The translations under genes and the position numbers were made by a program. Of a stretch of 64,000 nucleotides of DNA, positions 1-9,074 are shown one piece after another. Source of the DNA: Janthinobacterium sp. LM6. Lineage in GTDB: Bacteria; Pseudomonadota; Gammaproteobacteria; Burkholderiales; Burkholderiaceae_D. The first letter of the stretch is position 1, and every line of letters starts with the position of its first letter. Location of the stretch: positions 4,402,001 to 4,466,000 of the forward strand of contig NZ_CP019510.1 in assembly GCF_002002885.1 (NCBI RefSeq), read 5' to 3'. The notes beneath the pieces were generated by a model. It saw only the letters and a program-made list of their open reading frames with translations, made no database searches and was not told the origin of the DNA.

Positions 1-404
1 ATCAGGCCGATGTCGCCGCGGCCAAAGATTTGCCAGATGGTGCCCACCACGTTCCAGGGAATCAGCAAGGGCAGCGCGATCAGCACCAGCGCCAGCGACG
101 CCTTCCAACCATCGGCCGGCATGCACAGGGCAATCAAGATGCCGAGCGGAATCTGGATCGCCAGCACGGAGCCGGAAAACAGCAGCTGGCGCAGCAAGGC
201 GCTGTGCAAGTCGCCGTCCAGCATGACCATGCGGAACCACTCGGTGCCCACGAAGACCTTTTGCGTGGGGCTCAGAATATCCTGCACGGAATAGTTCACC
301 ACCGTCATCAGGGGCACGATGGCGGAAAAGGCCACGCACAGCAGCACGGGCAGGATCAGTAGCCAGGCGCGGCGGTTGTTGTCGGTTTTACCGTTATGTA
401 TCAT
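1..404 (-). CDS. glpP: Glycerol ABC transporter permease, first of the pair (partial)
   Basis: This is the N-terminal part (about 134 residues) of an inner-membrane permease of the MalF/UgpA type; the rest lies beyond the left edge. The ATG at 404 shares one base with the TGA of the upstream ATPase gene (TGATG), so the two are translationally coupled. A hydrophobic segment covers residues 14-36, and further membrane segments follow from about residue 70. It follows glpD and two ABC ATPase genes in one leftward run. That matches the order glpD-S-T-P-Q-U-V known for the rhizobial glycerol importer, and the glpP name rests on this gene order. A sugar or glycerol-phosphate permease is the alternative. 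Confidence 0.8.
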   Translation of the reverse strand, partial: MIHNGKTDNNRRAWLLILPVLLCVAFSAIVPLMTVVNYSVQDILSPTQKVFVGTEWFRMVMLDGDLHSALLRQLLFSGSVLAIQIPLGILIALCMPADGWKASLALVLIALPLLIPWNVVGTIWQIFGRGDIGL

Positions 405-1504
405 CAGGCCACCCGCTTATCGTTGACATAGAACAAGGTGCGTTGCGGCGGAAAGCGCAGCCGCACGGCATCGCCGGCGACGGCATCGATGGCGCGCAGC
501 TTGGCCGCCACCGTCGCGCCGCCCAGCTGGAATTCCGCCAGGTAATGCGTGCCCATGTTGCGCACGGCCGTCACCGTGGCATCGAGGCAATGGTCGCCCC
601 CCTCTTCTGCCGGGTACGCCTTGACGCACTCGACGAATTCGGGCCGCACGCCCAGCGTGATTTTTCCTTGCGCACCCGACAGCGCCGCGCGCGCGGCGGC
701 GGACACGGGCAGCGCCTGGCCCGCCACGCGCACGCCGCCATCGTCCAAGGTGCAATCGAGCAAGTTCATGCCCGGATTGCCGATGAAGTAGCCGACGAAC
801 GTGTGCTCCGGTTCCTCGAACAGCGCTTGCGCGCTGCCCGTCTGCACCACTTCGCCCTGCGTCATGACGACCACCTGATCGGCAAAGGTCAGCGCTTCCA
901 CCTGGTCGTGCGTGACGTAGATCAGGGATAACTTCAGTTCGTGGTGGATTTCCTTGAGTTTCCGCCGCAACAACCATTTCAGGTGCGGATCGATCACCGT
1001 CAGCGGTTCGTCGAACAGCACGGCCGCCACGTCCGGGCGCACGAGACCGCGTCCCAGTGAAATCTTTTGCTTGGCGTCCACGGACAAGCCGCTGGCGCGC
1101 AATTTCAGGTCGCCCGTCAATTCCAGCATCTGCGCCACCTGCTGCACGCGCTTTTTCACGTCGATCTCTTTCCAGCCGCGATTGCGCAACGGAAACGCCA
1201 GATTGTCGTGCACGGTCATGGTGTCGTAGATGACGGGAAACTGGAACACTTGCGCGATATTGCGCGCCTCCGTGGGCAGCTGCGTCACATCCTTGCCGTC
1301 GAACAACACCTTGCCATGCGACGGTTTCACGAGGCCGGAGATGATATTGAGCAAGGTCGTCTTGCCGCAGCCGGACGGCCCCAGCAAGGCGTACGCGCCG
1401 CCGTCATGCCATTCCATGCTCATGGGCCGCAGCGCATAGTCGCTTGGCGCCGTGGGATTCGGTTTGTAGGCGTGGGCCAGGTCCACCAGTTCGATGCGCG
1501 CCAT
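404..1504 (-). CDS. glpT: Glycerol ABC transporter ATP-binding subunit GlpT-like
   Basis: This 366-residue cytoplasmic ATPase of the MalK/UgpC class would power glycerol uptake. Walker A (GPSGCGKT, 42-49), Walker B (D165, E166) and the H-loop (THDQ, H199) are canonical. The ABC signature is degenerate: LSVDAKQK at 140-147 where LSGGQ is expected. A C-terminal TOBE-like region follows from about residue 240. The start was set at the ATG at 1504, preceded by GGAGGAG about 7 bases upstream and starting just after the TGA of the other ATPase gene. A start 9 codons upstream is possible but lies inside that gene. Its motif defects complement those of the partner ATPase, which suggests an asymmetric heterodimer. 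Confidence 0.85.
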   Translation of the reverse strand: MARIELVDLAHAYKPNPTAPSDYALRPMSMEWHDGGAYALLGPSGCGKTTLLNIISGLVKPSHGKVLFDGKDVTQLPTEARNIAQVFQFPVIYDTMTVHDNLAFPLRNRGWKEIDVKKRVQQVAQMLELTGDLKLRASGLSVDAKQKISLGRGLVRPDVAAVLFDEPLTVIDPHLKWLLRRKLKEIHHELKLSLIYVTHDQVEALTFADQVVVMTQGEVVQTGSAQALFEEPEHTFVGYFIGNPGMNLLDCTLDDGGVRVAGQALPVSAAARAALSGAQGKITLGVRPEFVECVKAYPAEEGGDHCLDATVTAVRNMGTHYLAEFQLGGATVAAKLRAIDAVAGDAVRLRFPPQRTLFYVNDKRVA

Positions 1505-1505
1505 A

Positions 1506-2600
1506 TCAAGCTCCTCCTTGTTCTGGAGCAAACAGCAGCCCGCCGTCTTGCGCGAAGATCAGCAAGGCATGCGGCTGGCAATACACGGTGCAGGCGCTGC
1601 CGATTTCCAGGTTGTGCACGCCGCCCAGCTGCGCCACCAGGGCCAGCTCGCCGCGGCGCGCATGCACATAGGTTTCCGAGCCGCTGATTTCCGCCAGGTC
1701 CACCGTAGCTGCGATGGGCACGTCGCCATCGGACTGGGGTGACAGATGCAGGCTGTGGGCGCGCACGCCGAGGATCACCTCCGTGCTGTCGCCCAGGCGG
1801 GCGCGCTGCGCGCTGCTCAGGTGTATCGACAGGCCGTCGGCCGCCTGCGCCACGCCCTGCGCATCCACGCGCGCGGGAATCAGGTTGATGGGCGGGTCGC
1901 TGAAGGTGCGCGCCACGTCGATGGAATTGGGGGCGTTGAAGACGTCCAGGGTCGGCCCCTGCTGCAGCAAACGTCCCTCGTGCAGCACGGCCACGTGGCC
2001 GCCCAGCTGCAGCGCTTCCAGCGGTTCCGTGGTGGCGTACACGACCGTCGTGCTGCCGCCGGAAAACAGTTCCGTCAATTCGCGGCGCAATTCCTCGCGC
2101 AATTTATAGTCGAGGTTCACCAATGGCTCGTCGAGCAGCAACAGCGACGCATCCTTGATCAGCGCGCGCCCCAGCGCCGTGCGCTGCTGCTGGCCGCCGG
2201 ACAATTCTCCGGGCGTGCGCTGCAGATACGGCGTGATGTGCAGGCGCTCGGCCAGCGCCAGCACTTTCGTCCGTATCTGTTCCTCGGGTTCCTTGCGCAA
2301 GCGCAAAGGCGAAGCGATATTGTCGTAGACGGTGAAGGCCGGATAATTGATGAATTGCTGGTACACCATGGCCAGGTTGCGGCGGCTGACGGGCACGCCC
2401 GTCACGTCGACGCCATCGGCCGTCACCGTGCCCCCGCTGGGCTTGTCCAGGCCCGCCATCACGCGCATCAGGGTCGTCTTGCCGGCACGCGTGGTGCCCA
2501 GCAAGACGTTGATGGCGCCCGGCACCAGGGCCAGCGACATCGGATATAAAAAGTCGTCAGCCCCCTGCTTCCTGCTGATCTTGTCCAGTACCAGTTGCAC
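1506..2600 (-). CDS. glpS: Glycerol ABC transporter ATP-binding subunit GlpS-like
   Basis: This 364-residue ABC ATPase starts with GTG at 2600, behind a strong GGAGGAG. The signature LSGGQ (133-137) and Walker B (D157, E158) are intact. Walker A reads GTTRAGKT (35-42), with Arg where the second conserved Gly should be. The switch histidine is replaced by Thr (TTEP, T191). A TOBE-like tail follows. It lies between glpD and the second ATPase gene, which it nearly touches. In a heterodimer its good signature would face the good Walker A of its partner, and its poor Walker A would face the poor signature. The rhizobial GlpS/GlpT pair is the family assignment; the symbol follows gene order. Confidence 0.85.
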   Translation of the reverse strand: MQLVLDKISRKQGADDFLYPMSLALVPGAINVLLGTTRAGKTTLMRVMAGLDKPSGGTVTADGVDVTGVPVSRRNLAMVYQQFINYPAFTVYDNIASPLRLRKEPEEQIRTKVLALAERLHITPYLQRTPGELSGGQQQRTALGRALIKDASLLLLDEPLVNLDYKLREELRRELTELFSGGSTTVVYATTEPLEALQLGGHVAVLHEGRLLQQGPTLDVFNAPNSIDVARTFSDPPINLIPARVDAQGVAQAADGLSIHLSSAQRARLGDSTEVILGVRAHSLHLSPQSDGDVPIAATVDLAEISGSETYVHARRGELALVAQLGGVHNLEIGSACTVYCQPHALLIFAQDGGLLFAPEQGGA

Positions 2601-2693
2601 GCGCTTCTCCTCCAGTGATGGTTTCTTGTTCTTCGCCGCGCCCTCTGCGGGGCGCGGTCGCCAACGTGTGCTGCTTACGGCAAAGGGTGCTGC

Positions 2694-4217
2694 CTATGAC
2701 AAAGGGTGCTGCAACAGCCAGGCGTCGAGCGTGTCCGCCGTCGCGCGCGGCAGGTGCAGGCCCAGCTTGGAGCGCCGCCACAGGATGTCGGCCGCGCTGA
2801 CGGCCCATTCATGGCGCCGCACATAATCGACTTCCGCCGCGTACAGGCCGGCGGCGATTTCCTCGCCCATGGCCGCCACGTCCCTGCGCCCGGCCAGCAG
2901 CGCGTGGATGCGCGTGCCGTAGGCGCGTGCATAGCGCGCCACCAGCGCCGCCGGCAGCCACGCGTACTCGCGCTGCAAGCCCTGCACGAACTGGCCGAAC
3001 TCGCGCACGGACCGGTTCTGCGGCGTGCTGCCGAACACGTCGCCGCCGGGCAGGCAGGCGCTGGCTGTCCAGGCCGGCAACGTATTGCCCAGCAAGGGCG
3101 CCAGCATGTCCATGGCTTCCTCGGCCAGCTTGCGGAAGGTGGTGATCTTGCCGCCGAAAACACTGAGCAGCGGCGCACCTTCCTGGTCCAGTTCGAAGCG
3201 GTAATCGCGCGTGACGGCCTTGGCGTCGGCCGCCGCATCTTCCACCAGCGGGCGCACGCCCGCATACGTCCAGACCACGTCGGCCGGCAAGATTGGCTTG
3301 CTGAAATAGTAACTGGAAAGCTCGCACAAGTAACGAATTTCCTCGTCGTCGATTTCCACCTTGCCACGGTCGCCCTGGTAGTCGAGGTCGGTAGTGCCGA
3401 TCAGGGTGAAATCGTGCTCATACGGAATGGCAAACACGATGCGCCCGTCCGGATGCTGGAAGATGTAGGCATGATCATGCTCGAACAGGCGCTTGACGAC
3501 GATATGGCTGCCCTTGATCAGGCGCAAATGCCGGCCCTGTCCGCCGGGCGCGGCCTGCTGCAGGAACTCGGCCGTCCAGGGCCCGGCCGCATTGACGATG
3601 CTGCGCGCGCGCACCGTGCTCTGCCGCCCGCTGGCGTGCTGCAAGGTGGCCAGCCAGGCAGCGCCCTCACCCGCACCGGCGCGTGACAGGGCCGTGCAGC
3701 GCGTCCGCGTCAGCACCTGCGCGCCCTTGTCCGCCGCGTCGATGGCATTCAAGACCACCAGACGCGCATCGTCGACCCAGCCGTCGGAATACACGAAGCC
3801 CCGCTTGAACTCGGGTTTTAATGGTGTGCCGGCCGCGTGCCGGGTCAGGTCGATGCCGCTGGAGGCGGGCAGGATTTCCCGCTTTGCCAGCATGTCGTAG
3901 AGGAACAGGCCGGCGCGTATCAGCCAGGCCGGGCGCTGGCCCTTGGCGTGCGGCATGACGAAGCGCAGCGGCCACATGATGTGCGGCGCCGAGCGCAGCA
4001 GCACTTCGCGCTCGATCAGCGCCTTGCGCACGAGGCCGAATTCATAGTATTCGAGGTAGCGCAGGCCGCCGTGTATCAGCTTGGTGGACGCGGACGAGGT
4101 ATGCGCGGCCAGGTCGTCCTTTTCGCACAGCAGCACGGACAGGCCCCGCCCGGCCGCGTCGCGCGCGATGCCGGCGCCATTGATGCCGCCGCCGACCACC
4201 AGCACGTCGTATGCCAT
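2694..4217 (-). CDS. glpD: FAD-dependent glycerol-3-phosphate dehydrogenase
   Basis: GlpD oxidises sn-glycerol-3-phosphate to dihydroxyacetone phosphate at the inner membrane and passes electrons to quinone. The 507-residue product opens with the FAD dinucleotide motif GGGINGAG (9-16), followed by the family blocks STKLIHGG and LRYLEYYEF. A C-terminal all-helical DAO_C-like domain completes the usual 500-510 residue length. Two starts are plausible: 4217 (GGAG 6 bases upstream, product begins MAYDVLVV) and 4250 (GGAG 5 bases upstream, adding 11 residues). I prefer 4217 because it puts the Rossmann strand at the very N-terminus. It heads the leftward glycerol operon, about 93 bases before the first ATPase gene. 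Glycerol kinase is not in the window. Confidence 0.95.
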   Translation of the reverse strand: MAYDVLVVGGGINGAGIARDAAGRGLSVLLCEKDDLAAHTSSASTKLIHGGLRYLEYYEFGLVRKALIEREVLLRSAPHIMWPLRFVMPHAKGQRPAWLIRAGLFLYDMLAKREILPASSGIDLTRHAAGTPLKPEFKRGFVYSDGWVDDARLVVLNAIDAADKGAQVLTRTRCTALSRAGAGEGAAWLATLQHASGRQSTVRARSIVNAAGPWTAEFLQQAAPGGQGRHLRLIKGSHIVVKRLFEHDHAYIFQHPDGRIVFAIPYEHDFTLIGTTDLDYQGDRGKVEIDDEEIRYLCELSSYYFSKPILPADVVWTYAGVRPLVEDAAADAKAVTRDYRFELDQEGAPLLSVFGGKITTFRKLAEEAMDMLAPLLGNTLPAWTASACLPGGDVFGSTPQNRSVREFGQFVQGLQREYAWLPAALVARYARAYGTRIHALLAGRRDVAAMGEEIAAGLYAAEVDYVRRHEWAVSAADILWRRSKLGLHLPRATADTLDAWLLQHPLS

Positions 4218-4400
4218 CGCTGTCTCCACACCTTGCTGTGCTGCGGCCATCGGGACTCCGTGTCTGTCGGGGAAAGGGCGGCGAGGAAAGACTAGGCATC
4301 GCCGGCGACTGTCGTTAAGATCACCATCTAGTAATACGCATGCAATATGAATAAGATACGCCAGAATGCGAACTCATAGCAACATATTTTCATCACTATT

Positions 4401-4420
4401 TGTTCGTTTCTGTTCGTTTT
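4401..4420 (+). promoter_or_regulatory. Candidate GlpR operator, tandem direct repeat
   Basis: Two exact-period copies of TGTTCGTTT lie at 4401-4409 and 4411-4419, one helical turn apart, just before the glpR ribosome-binding region and inside the glpD/glpR divergent spacer. DeoR-family repressors often bind repeated TTCG-containing boxes and control their own gene. Assigning GlpR as the binder is inference from position. Confidence 0.4.
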
Positions 4421-4443
4421 TTGATTTTTAAAGAGACAAGCCC

Positions 4444-5202
4444 ATGATTTTGAATCCCCGCCAGCGCCGCCTGCTCGAAGTGGTGCGCCAGAAGGTCACC
4501 ATGTCCGTCGAAGAGCTGGCCCAGCAGTTGGGCGTGACGCCGCAAACCGTGCGCCGCGATGTCAAGCAGATGGAAGAAGCGCGCCTGCTGGCCCGGTACC
4601 ACGGCGGCGTGGGCTTGCCCTCGTCCGTGGAAAACATCGATTACAGCCAGCGGCAAGTGTTCAACAGCGACGCCAAGCGGCGCATCGCGGCCGCCGTCGC
4701 CGCGCAAGTGCCGCACGGCTGTTCGCTCCTGATCAATATCGGCACGACGACCGAGGAAGTGGCGCGCGCGCTGGGCCGGCACACGGGCTTGCACGTGGTG
4801 ACGAACAACCTGAACGTGGCCGCCATCCTGGCCGACAACGCCGCCTGCGAAGTCATCGTGGCCGGCGGCGTGGTGCGCGGGCGCGACCGCGGCATCGTGG
4901 GCGAAGCCACCATCGACTTCATCCGCCAGTTCAAGGTCGACATCGGCATCATCGGCATTTCCAGCATCGACGAGGATGGCAGCCTGCGCGACTTCGACGC
5001 GCGCGAAGTGAAGGTGGCGCAAGCCATCATCGAGCAGTCGCGCGAAGTGTGGCTGGTGGCAGACCAGCACAAATTCGGCCGCAAGGCGCTGGTGCGGCTG
5101 GCCGACCTGGCGCAAGTCGATATCCTGTTTACGGATGCGCCGCCGCCGCCCCGCTTTGCCGAAGTACTGCGCGAAGCGGGCGTGAAAGTGGTGCTGGCCT
5201 GA
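4444..5202 (+). CDS. glpR: DeoR-family transcriptional repressor of glycerol genes
   Basis: This is a 252-residue DeoR-type regulator. The N-terminal winged helix (about residues 5-57) has the family recognition helix VTPQTVRRDVKQM. The C-terminal DeoR sensor domain contains the NIGTTTEEVA and TNNLNVAA blocks that bind a phosphorylated ligand. It diverges from glpD across about 226 bases. In characterised systems GlpR represses glp genes until glycerol-3-phosphate binds. The gene context makes that role likely here. The start ATG is preceded by AAAGAGAC. No intrinsic terminator is seen after the gene. Confidence 0.9.
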   Translation: MILNPRQRRLLEVVRQKVTMSVEELAQQLGVTPQTVRRDVKQMEEARLLARYHGGVGLPSSVENIDYSQRQVFNSDAKRRIAAAVAAQVPHGCSLLINIGTTTEEVARALGRHTGLHVVTNNLNVAAILADNAACEVIVAGGVVRGRDRGIVGEATIDFIRQFKVDIGIIGISSIDEDGSLRDFDAREVKVAQAIIEQSREVWLVADQHKFGRKALVRLADLAQVDILFTDAPPPPRFAEVLREAGVKVVLA

Positions 5203-5557
5203 GCGGGCCGCATTTCTGCATCAAAACCTCGCACTGTCGCGTGGGCAATACGTCGTATGTGGGCAAGCACACGGAATGATATGAAATATTTATCAATTCG
5301 GCAAAAATCCTGTTACCATTGATGCAACATGAGTTATTTTTTTAATCTTCCTCTCTGGCAATACGATTATTCGCTTGATATTGTTTTTTATCTATCCAGA
5401 GCAAGAAAAAAGGAAAAATTCTTTGCCGGTAAGTGATTTCCTGTGAAAACAGTGTTAGAAATACCTCAAGCACGATGATTGTTCCCAAACAAACCACTCG
5501 ACAGCAAGCGTGAAGGCCTTAACCATGCCGGCAACGCCGCCCAGTGAAGGAAAAGAA
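5203..5557. other. AT-rich intergenic region before the MarR gene
   Basis: This 355-base spacer is clearly more AT-rich than its surroundings, especially from 5280 to 5460, with several A and T runs. It has no convincing reading frame and no strong hairpin with a T tract. It most likely holds the promoter and 5' leader of the MarR-type gene. An ambiguous TTGATA box occurs near 5375, with no well-spaced -10 partner. Confidence 0.4.
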
Positions 5558-6061
5558 ATGAGCCATAATTTTGAAACGGCCGCCATGCCGCAAGCAGCCC
5601 ACCCCAACAGCGTCCCCGTCAGCGAGCTGGAAGCCCATCTCGGTTACTGGCTGCGTTTCGTGTCCAACCACGTTTCCCACAGCTTCCAGAAAAAAGCCGA
5701 GGCCAATGGCGTGACGGTCTCCGAATGGGTGGTGCTGCGCGAAATGTTCCGCCTGGGCTGCACCTCGCCCACGGTGCTGGCGCAAGTGTCCGGCATGAGC
5801 AAGGGCGCCGTATCGAAGCTGATCGACCGCCTGGAAAGCAAGGGCATGGTCAGCAAGTCGATCCTGCTGGCCGACCGCCGCCAGCATTCGATCGAACTGA
5901 CCACGGAAGGCGAGGCGCTGGTGCCCGTGCTGGCCGGGATGGCCGACCAGAACGACGAGGAATTCTTCGGCAAGCTGCCGCGCCAGCTGCGCGACGACCT
6001 GCTCGAAGCGATGAAGGAAGTGGCGCGCACGCACCAGCTCAAGAACGCCCCGCTGAACTAG
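5558..6061 (+). CDS. MarR-family transcriptional regulator
   Basis: This 167-residue winged-helix regulator has a roughly 30-residue polar N-terminal extension. Helix 1 carries LGYWLRFVSNHVSHSF, the DNA-recognition region is SGMSKGAVSKLIDRLESKGMV, and the wing is DRRQHSIELTTEG. The ATG at 5558 is preceded by AAGGAAAAG and was chosen over an upstream GTG at 5510 that lacks a ribosome-binding site. It stands alone between the glp region and a dehydratase gene 84 bases downstream in the same direction. Its ligand and targets cannot be read from sequence. The unusually AT-rich upstream region may contain its operator. Confidence 0.85.
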   Translation: MSHNFETAAMPQAAHPNSVPVSELEAHLGYWLRFVSNHVSHSFQKKAEANGVTVSEWVVLREMFRLGCTSPTVLAQVSGMSKGAVSKLIDRLESKGMVSKSILLADRRQHSIELTTEGEALVPVLAGMADQNDEEFFGKLPRQLRDDLLEAMKEVARTHQLKNAPLN

Positions 6062-6145
6062 CAGCAGTCATGTATCAGCAAGGGTGACACAGTGGCGCGG
6101 GCGCTTCGGCTATGATGCTGGCCTGACTGTTTACCAGGAACACGC

Positions 6146-7063
6146 ATGGCCCTGCACATCGAAACTCCCTTGCTCAACTCGCGCGCCTTGAGCCTGCACA
6201 GCGAACGCGACATCTGGCTCAAGCTAGAAGCCTTGCAGCCACCCGGCTCCTTCAAGATCCGCGGCATCGGCCTCGCCTGCGAAGAATACGCGCGGCGCGG
6301 CGCCAGCCGTTTCATCTCTTCTTCCGGCGGCAATGCCGGCATCGCCGTCGCCTATGCGGGACGCCAGCTGGGCATCCCCGTCATCGTCGTCGTGCCGGAA
6401 ACGACCAGCGAACGGGCCAGGGCCCTGATCGCGCAGGAAGGCGCCGAAGTCATCGTGCACGGCGCCGCGTGGCAGGAAGCGAACGCGCTGGCGCAATCAA
6501 TGCTCACGCCGCAAGACGCCTTTCTGCACCCGTTCGACGACCCGCTGCTGTGGCAGGGCCACGCGGGCATGATCGATGAAGTGGCGCGCGCGGGCCTGAA
6601 GCCGGACGCCGTGGTGCTGTCGGTGGGCGGCGGCGGCCTGCTGGCCGGCGTGGCCGAAGGCTTGCAGCGCAATGGCTGGAACGACGTGGCCCTGGTGGCC
6701 GTGGAAACGCAAGGCGCCGCCTCGCTGGCCGCGGCCGTGGCCGCGCGCGAACACGTGGCCCTGCCGGCCGTGAGCAGCATCGCCACGTCGCTGGCCGCGC
6801 GCCAGGTCTGCGCGCAGGCGTTTGCCGTCAGCCAGACGCGCCTGCTGCACAGCGTGGTGGTGTCGGACCGGGCCGCCGTCGACGCCTGCCAGCGCTTTAT
6901 TGCCGACCAGCGCCTGGTGGTGGAGCCGGCCTGCGGCGCGGCGCTGGCGGCCGTCTACGGCAAGGCGCCGGAACTGGCGCCCTACCGCAAGGTGCTCGTC
7001 ATCGTCTGCGGCGGCGTGACGGCCACCACGCAGCAGCTCGACCACTGGACTGCCACCCTGTAA
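6146..7063 (+). CDS. PLP-dependent serine/threonine dehydratase-like enzyme
   Basis: This 305-residue fold-type II PLP enzyme has the lysine motif PPGSFKIRG near residue 35 (Schiff-base Lys). SSGGNAG near residue 55 grips the PLP ring and substrate carboxylate, and VGGGGLLAG near residue 162 binds the phosphate. SSGGNAG is the version seen in eukaryotic-type serine dehydratases, whereas threonine dehydratases usually have SAGNHAQG. It therefore probably deaminates L-serine and/or L-threonine to 2-oxo acids. No regulatory ACT domain is present. ATG at 6146 follows CCAGGAACACGC. It converges on the diguanylate cyclase gene only 7 bases away. Confidence 0.85.
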   Translation: MALHIETPLLNSRALSLHSERDIWLKLEALQPPGSFKIRGIGLACEEYARRGASRFISSSGGNAGIAVAYAGRQLGIPVIVVVPETTSERARALIAQEGAEVIVHGAAWQEANALAQSMLTPQDAFLHPFDDPLLWQGHAGMIDEVARAGLKPDAVVLSVGGGGLLAGVAEGLQRNGWNDVALVAVETQGAASLAAAVAAREHVALPAVSSIATSLAARQVCAQAFAVSQTRLLHSVVVSDRAAVDACQRFIADQRLVVEPACGAALAAVYGKAPELAPYRKVLVIVCGGVTATTQQLDHWTATL

Positions 7064-7070
7064 ATAAAAC

Positions 7071-9074
7071 CTACGGCGCCGCCTCGAGCAGCGCTACGCC
7101 GTCGCGGCCCTGCCCCTTGGCGGCATACAGGGCCTGGTCGGCCAGGTCCAGCAACTGCGCCGGCGTCAGCGCGCCTTCGCGGAAAATGGCGATGCCGACG
7201 CTGGTCGTCACCGGCAGCGGGCCGCCGGCCAGCGCGAAGGGCTGGCGGATGGCGTCGATGATCTTGGCGCCGACCTGGCGCACTTCGGCCGCGCCGTTCA
7301 CGCCTTCGAGAATGATCACGAATTCATCGCCGGCCAGGCGCGCCACCAGATCGCTGGCGCGCACGCTGCGCACCAGGCGCGCGGCGAATTCCTTCAGCAC
7401 CTCGTCACCCGCCTTGTGTCCCAGGCTGTCGTTGATGGCCTTGAAACGGTCGATATCGAGATAGGCCAGCGCCATCGGCGCGCGCGCAGCCCGCGTGCGC
7501 TGCATGCTTTGCGCCAGCTGTTCGTCGAAGCGGCGCCGGTTGGCGATGCCCGTCAGGGTATCGGTGGCGGCGGCAAACTGCAGCGCCGTGTGCACCGCCT
7601 TGGTCTTGGTGATTTCGTGGATCAGGCCATACACGCCTTCCACCGCGCCGCTCTCGCCCACGTCGGGCACGTAACTGGTCTGGAAGGCGCGCGGGCCGGC
7701 CTCCCCTTCACCGCCGATGGTAAATTCATATTCGACCTCCTCGCCCGCGAAAGCGCGCCGCAGGTAGGCTTCGCGCAATTGATACGCCTCTTCGCCGAGC
7801 ACGTCGCGGATCGACTGCATCAGGCTTTCCCGCTGCGACCTGCCGAACCATTTTTCAAACGTGGCGTTGATGAACTGGTAGCGGTGCTCGCGGTCGATAT
7901 AGACGATCACCACGGGCACATGGTCCGTCAGCAGTTTCAAGCGCCGCTCGCTGCCGCGCGTCTGCGCCTCGGCGATTTCGCGCTCGGCCACCAGCGAATA
8001 GAAATCGCGGCTCAAGTCGCCGATCTCGTCGCGCCGCTCGATCTGCAGCACATCGATGCCCAGGCGATGACGGCGAATCTCATGCACCTGGTGGCGCAAG
8101 CGCGCCAACGGCTGCAACAGGCGCAGCACCACGCGCCAGCCGGCCAGGCCCGCCAGCGCGGCCAGCAGCACGGCGGCCAGCAGGATCTTGCTGCGGATGG
8201 CGTGCAGCGGCGCAAACGCGTCGCTCATGGGATAGACGGAAGCCAGTATCCAGTCCGTCGAGGCGATGCGGTGGTAGGCAAACAGGGCATCGACGCCTTG
8301 CGTGGTGGTGCCCGTCAGCCAGCCCTCGAAACCCTGCATGGCGCGCCGCGTCGGTACGCTGATGGGGCCATGCGCTTCGATATGCTGCATGATGCGCGAC
8401 TTGTCGGGATGCTCGACGATCACGCCTGCGCTGGTCATGATGTACAGGTAGCCGCCCGGACCCGGCTTGAGCGCGCCGAGACGGCCCAGGAAATCGGGCT
8501 GGCGCAGGTTCACGCTGGCCGCCAGCACATAGCGCACGCCGCCCTGCGCGTCGAACACGGGCTGCGTCACCACGACGATGGGCATGCCGGAAATGCTGCC
8601 GTTGAGCGGCGCGGAAATCACCGAGCGCCGCGTCGCCAGCGTCTGTTCGAAATATGGACGGCCCTTGACGTTCAACCCCGCCTGCGGCTTGAAGGGACTC
8701 ACGCTGGCCAGGACGTCGCCGTCGATGCCGACCACGCCGGCCGAATAAAACTCCTTGCCCAGCACCGTTTGCGCGCCCAGGAAGCGCTGCAGGCTGGCGC
8801 CGTCGTGCGCGCCGCCGGCCGCCAGGCTGTCCGCCATCGCGCGCAGCACATTGCGCTTCGCGTCGAGTTCTTCATCGATGAACACGGCGGCGCTGGACAG
8901 CGATACGTACTGCTGGCGCCCCGTCACGTCGCGCATGCCGCGCTCGGCCACGGCCAGGGTGGCCAGCGCCAGCGAGGCGACCGCGCCCAGCACGAGCAGA
9001 AAGACGACCACGCTCATGCGCGCCTTCAGGCTGGCGGGCAAGTGCCGGCGCAGCCATTTGCGCCAGGTCGTCAC
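7071..9074 (-). CDS. Membrane diguanylate cyclase (dCACHE-HAMP-PAS-GGDEF)
   Basis: This 667-residue sensor makes cyclic di-GMP. It has a first membrane helix (about 19-41), a large periplasmic dCACHE-like sensor, a second membrane helix (about 290-315), a HAMP-like linker, a PAS domain with PAC tail, and a C-terminal GGDEF domain. The active loop reads AGDEF (581-585), a common active variant. An RxxD inhibitory site (RASD, 572-575) sits five residues before it, so product inhibition is expected. GTG at 9074 overlaps the cysC stop in a GTGA arrangement, which implies translational coupling. A start 60 codons upstream would run through cysC and is rejected. The ligand of the dCACHE domain is unknown. 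Confidence 0.88.
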   Translation of the reverse strand: MTTWRKWLRRHLPASLKARMSVVVFLLVLGAVASLALATLAVAERGMRDVTGRQQYVSLSSAAVFIDEELDAKRNVLRAMADSLAAGGAHDGASLQRFLGAQTVLGKEFYSAGVVGIDGDVLASVSPFKPQAGLNVKGRPYFEQTLATRRSVISAPLNGSISGMPIVVVTQPVFDAQGGVRYVLAASVNLRQPDFLGRLGALKPGPGGYLYIMTSAGVIVEHPDKSRIMQHIEAHGPISVPTRRAMQGFEGWLTGTTTQGVDALFAYHRIASTDWILASVYPMSDAFAPLHAIRSKILLAAVLLAALAGLAGWRVVLRLLQPLARLRHQVHEIRRHRLGIDVLQIERRDEIGDLSRDFYSLVAEREIAEAQTRGSERRLKLLTDHVPVVIVYIDREHRYQFINATFEKWFGRSQRESLMQSIRDVLGEEAYQLREAYLRRAFAGEEVEYEFTIGGEGEAGPRAFQTSYVPDVGESGAVEGVYGLIHEITKTKAVHTALQFAAATDTLTGIANRRRFDEQLAQSMQRTRAARAPMALAYLDIDRFKAINDSLGHKAGDEVLKEFAARLVRSVRASDLVARLAGDEFVIILEGVNGAAEVRQVGAKIIDAIRQPFALAGGPLPVTTSVGIAIFREGALTPAQLLDLADQALYAAKGQGRDGVALLEAAP

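Noticed and set aside
404..4250. UgpABCE glycerol-3-phosphate or maltose importer
   Set aside because: Ugp/Mal systems have one ATPase gene; here there are two different ones plus glpD and glpR, which fits the glycerol importer.
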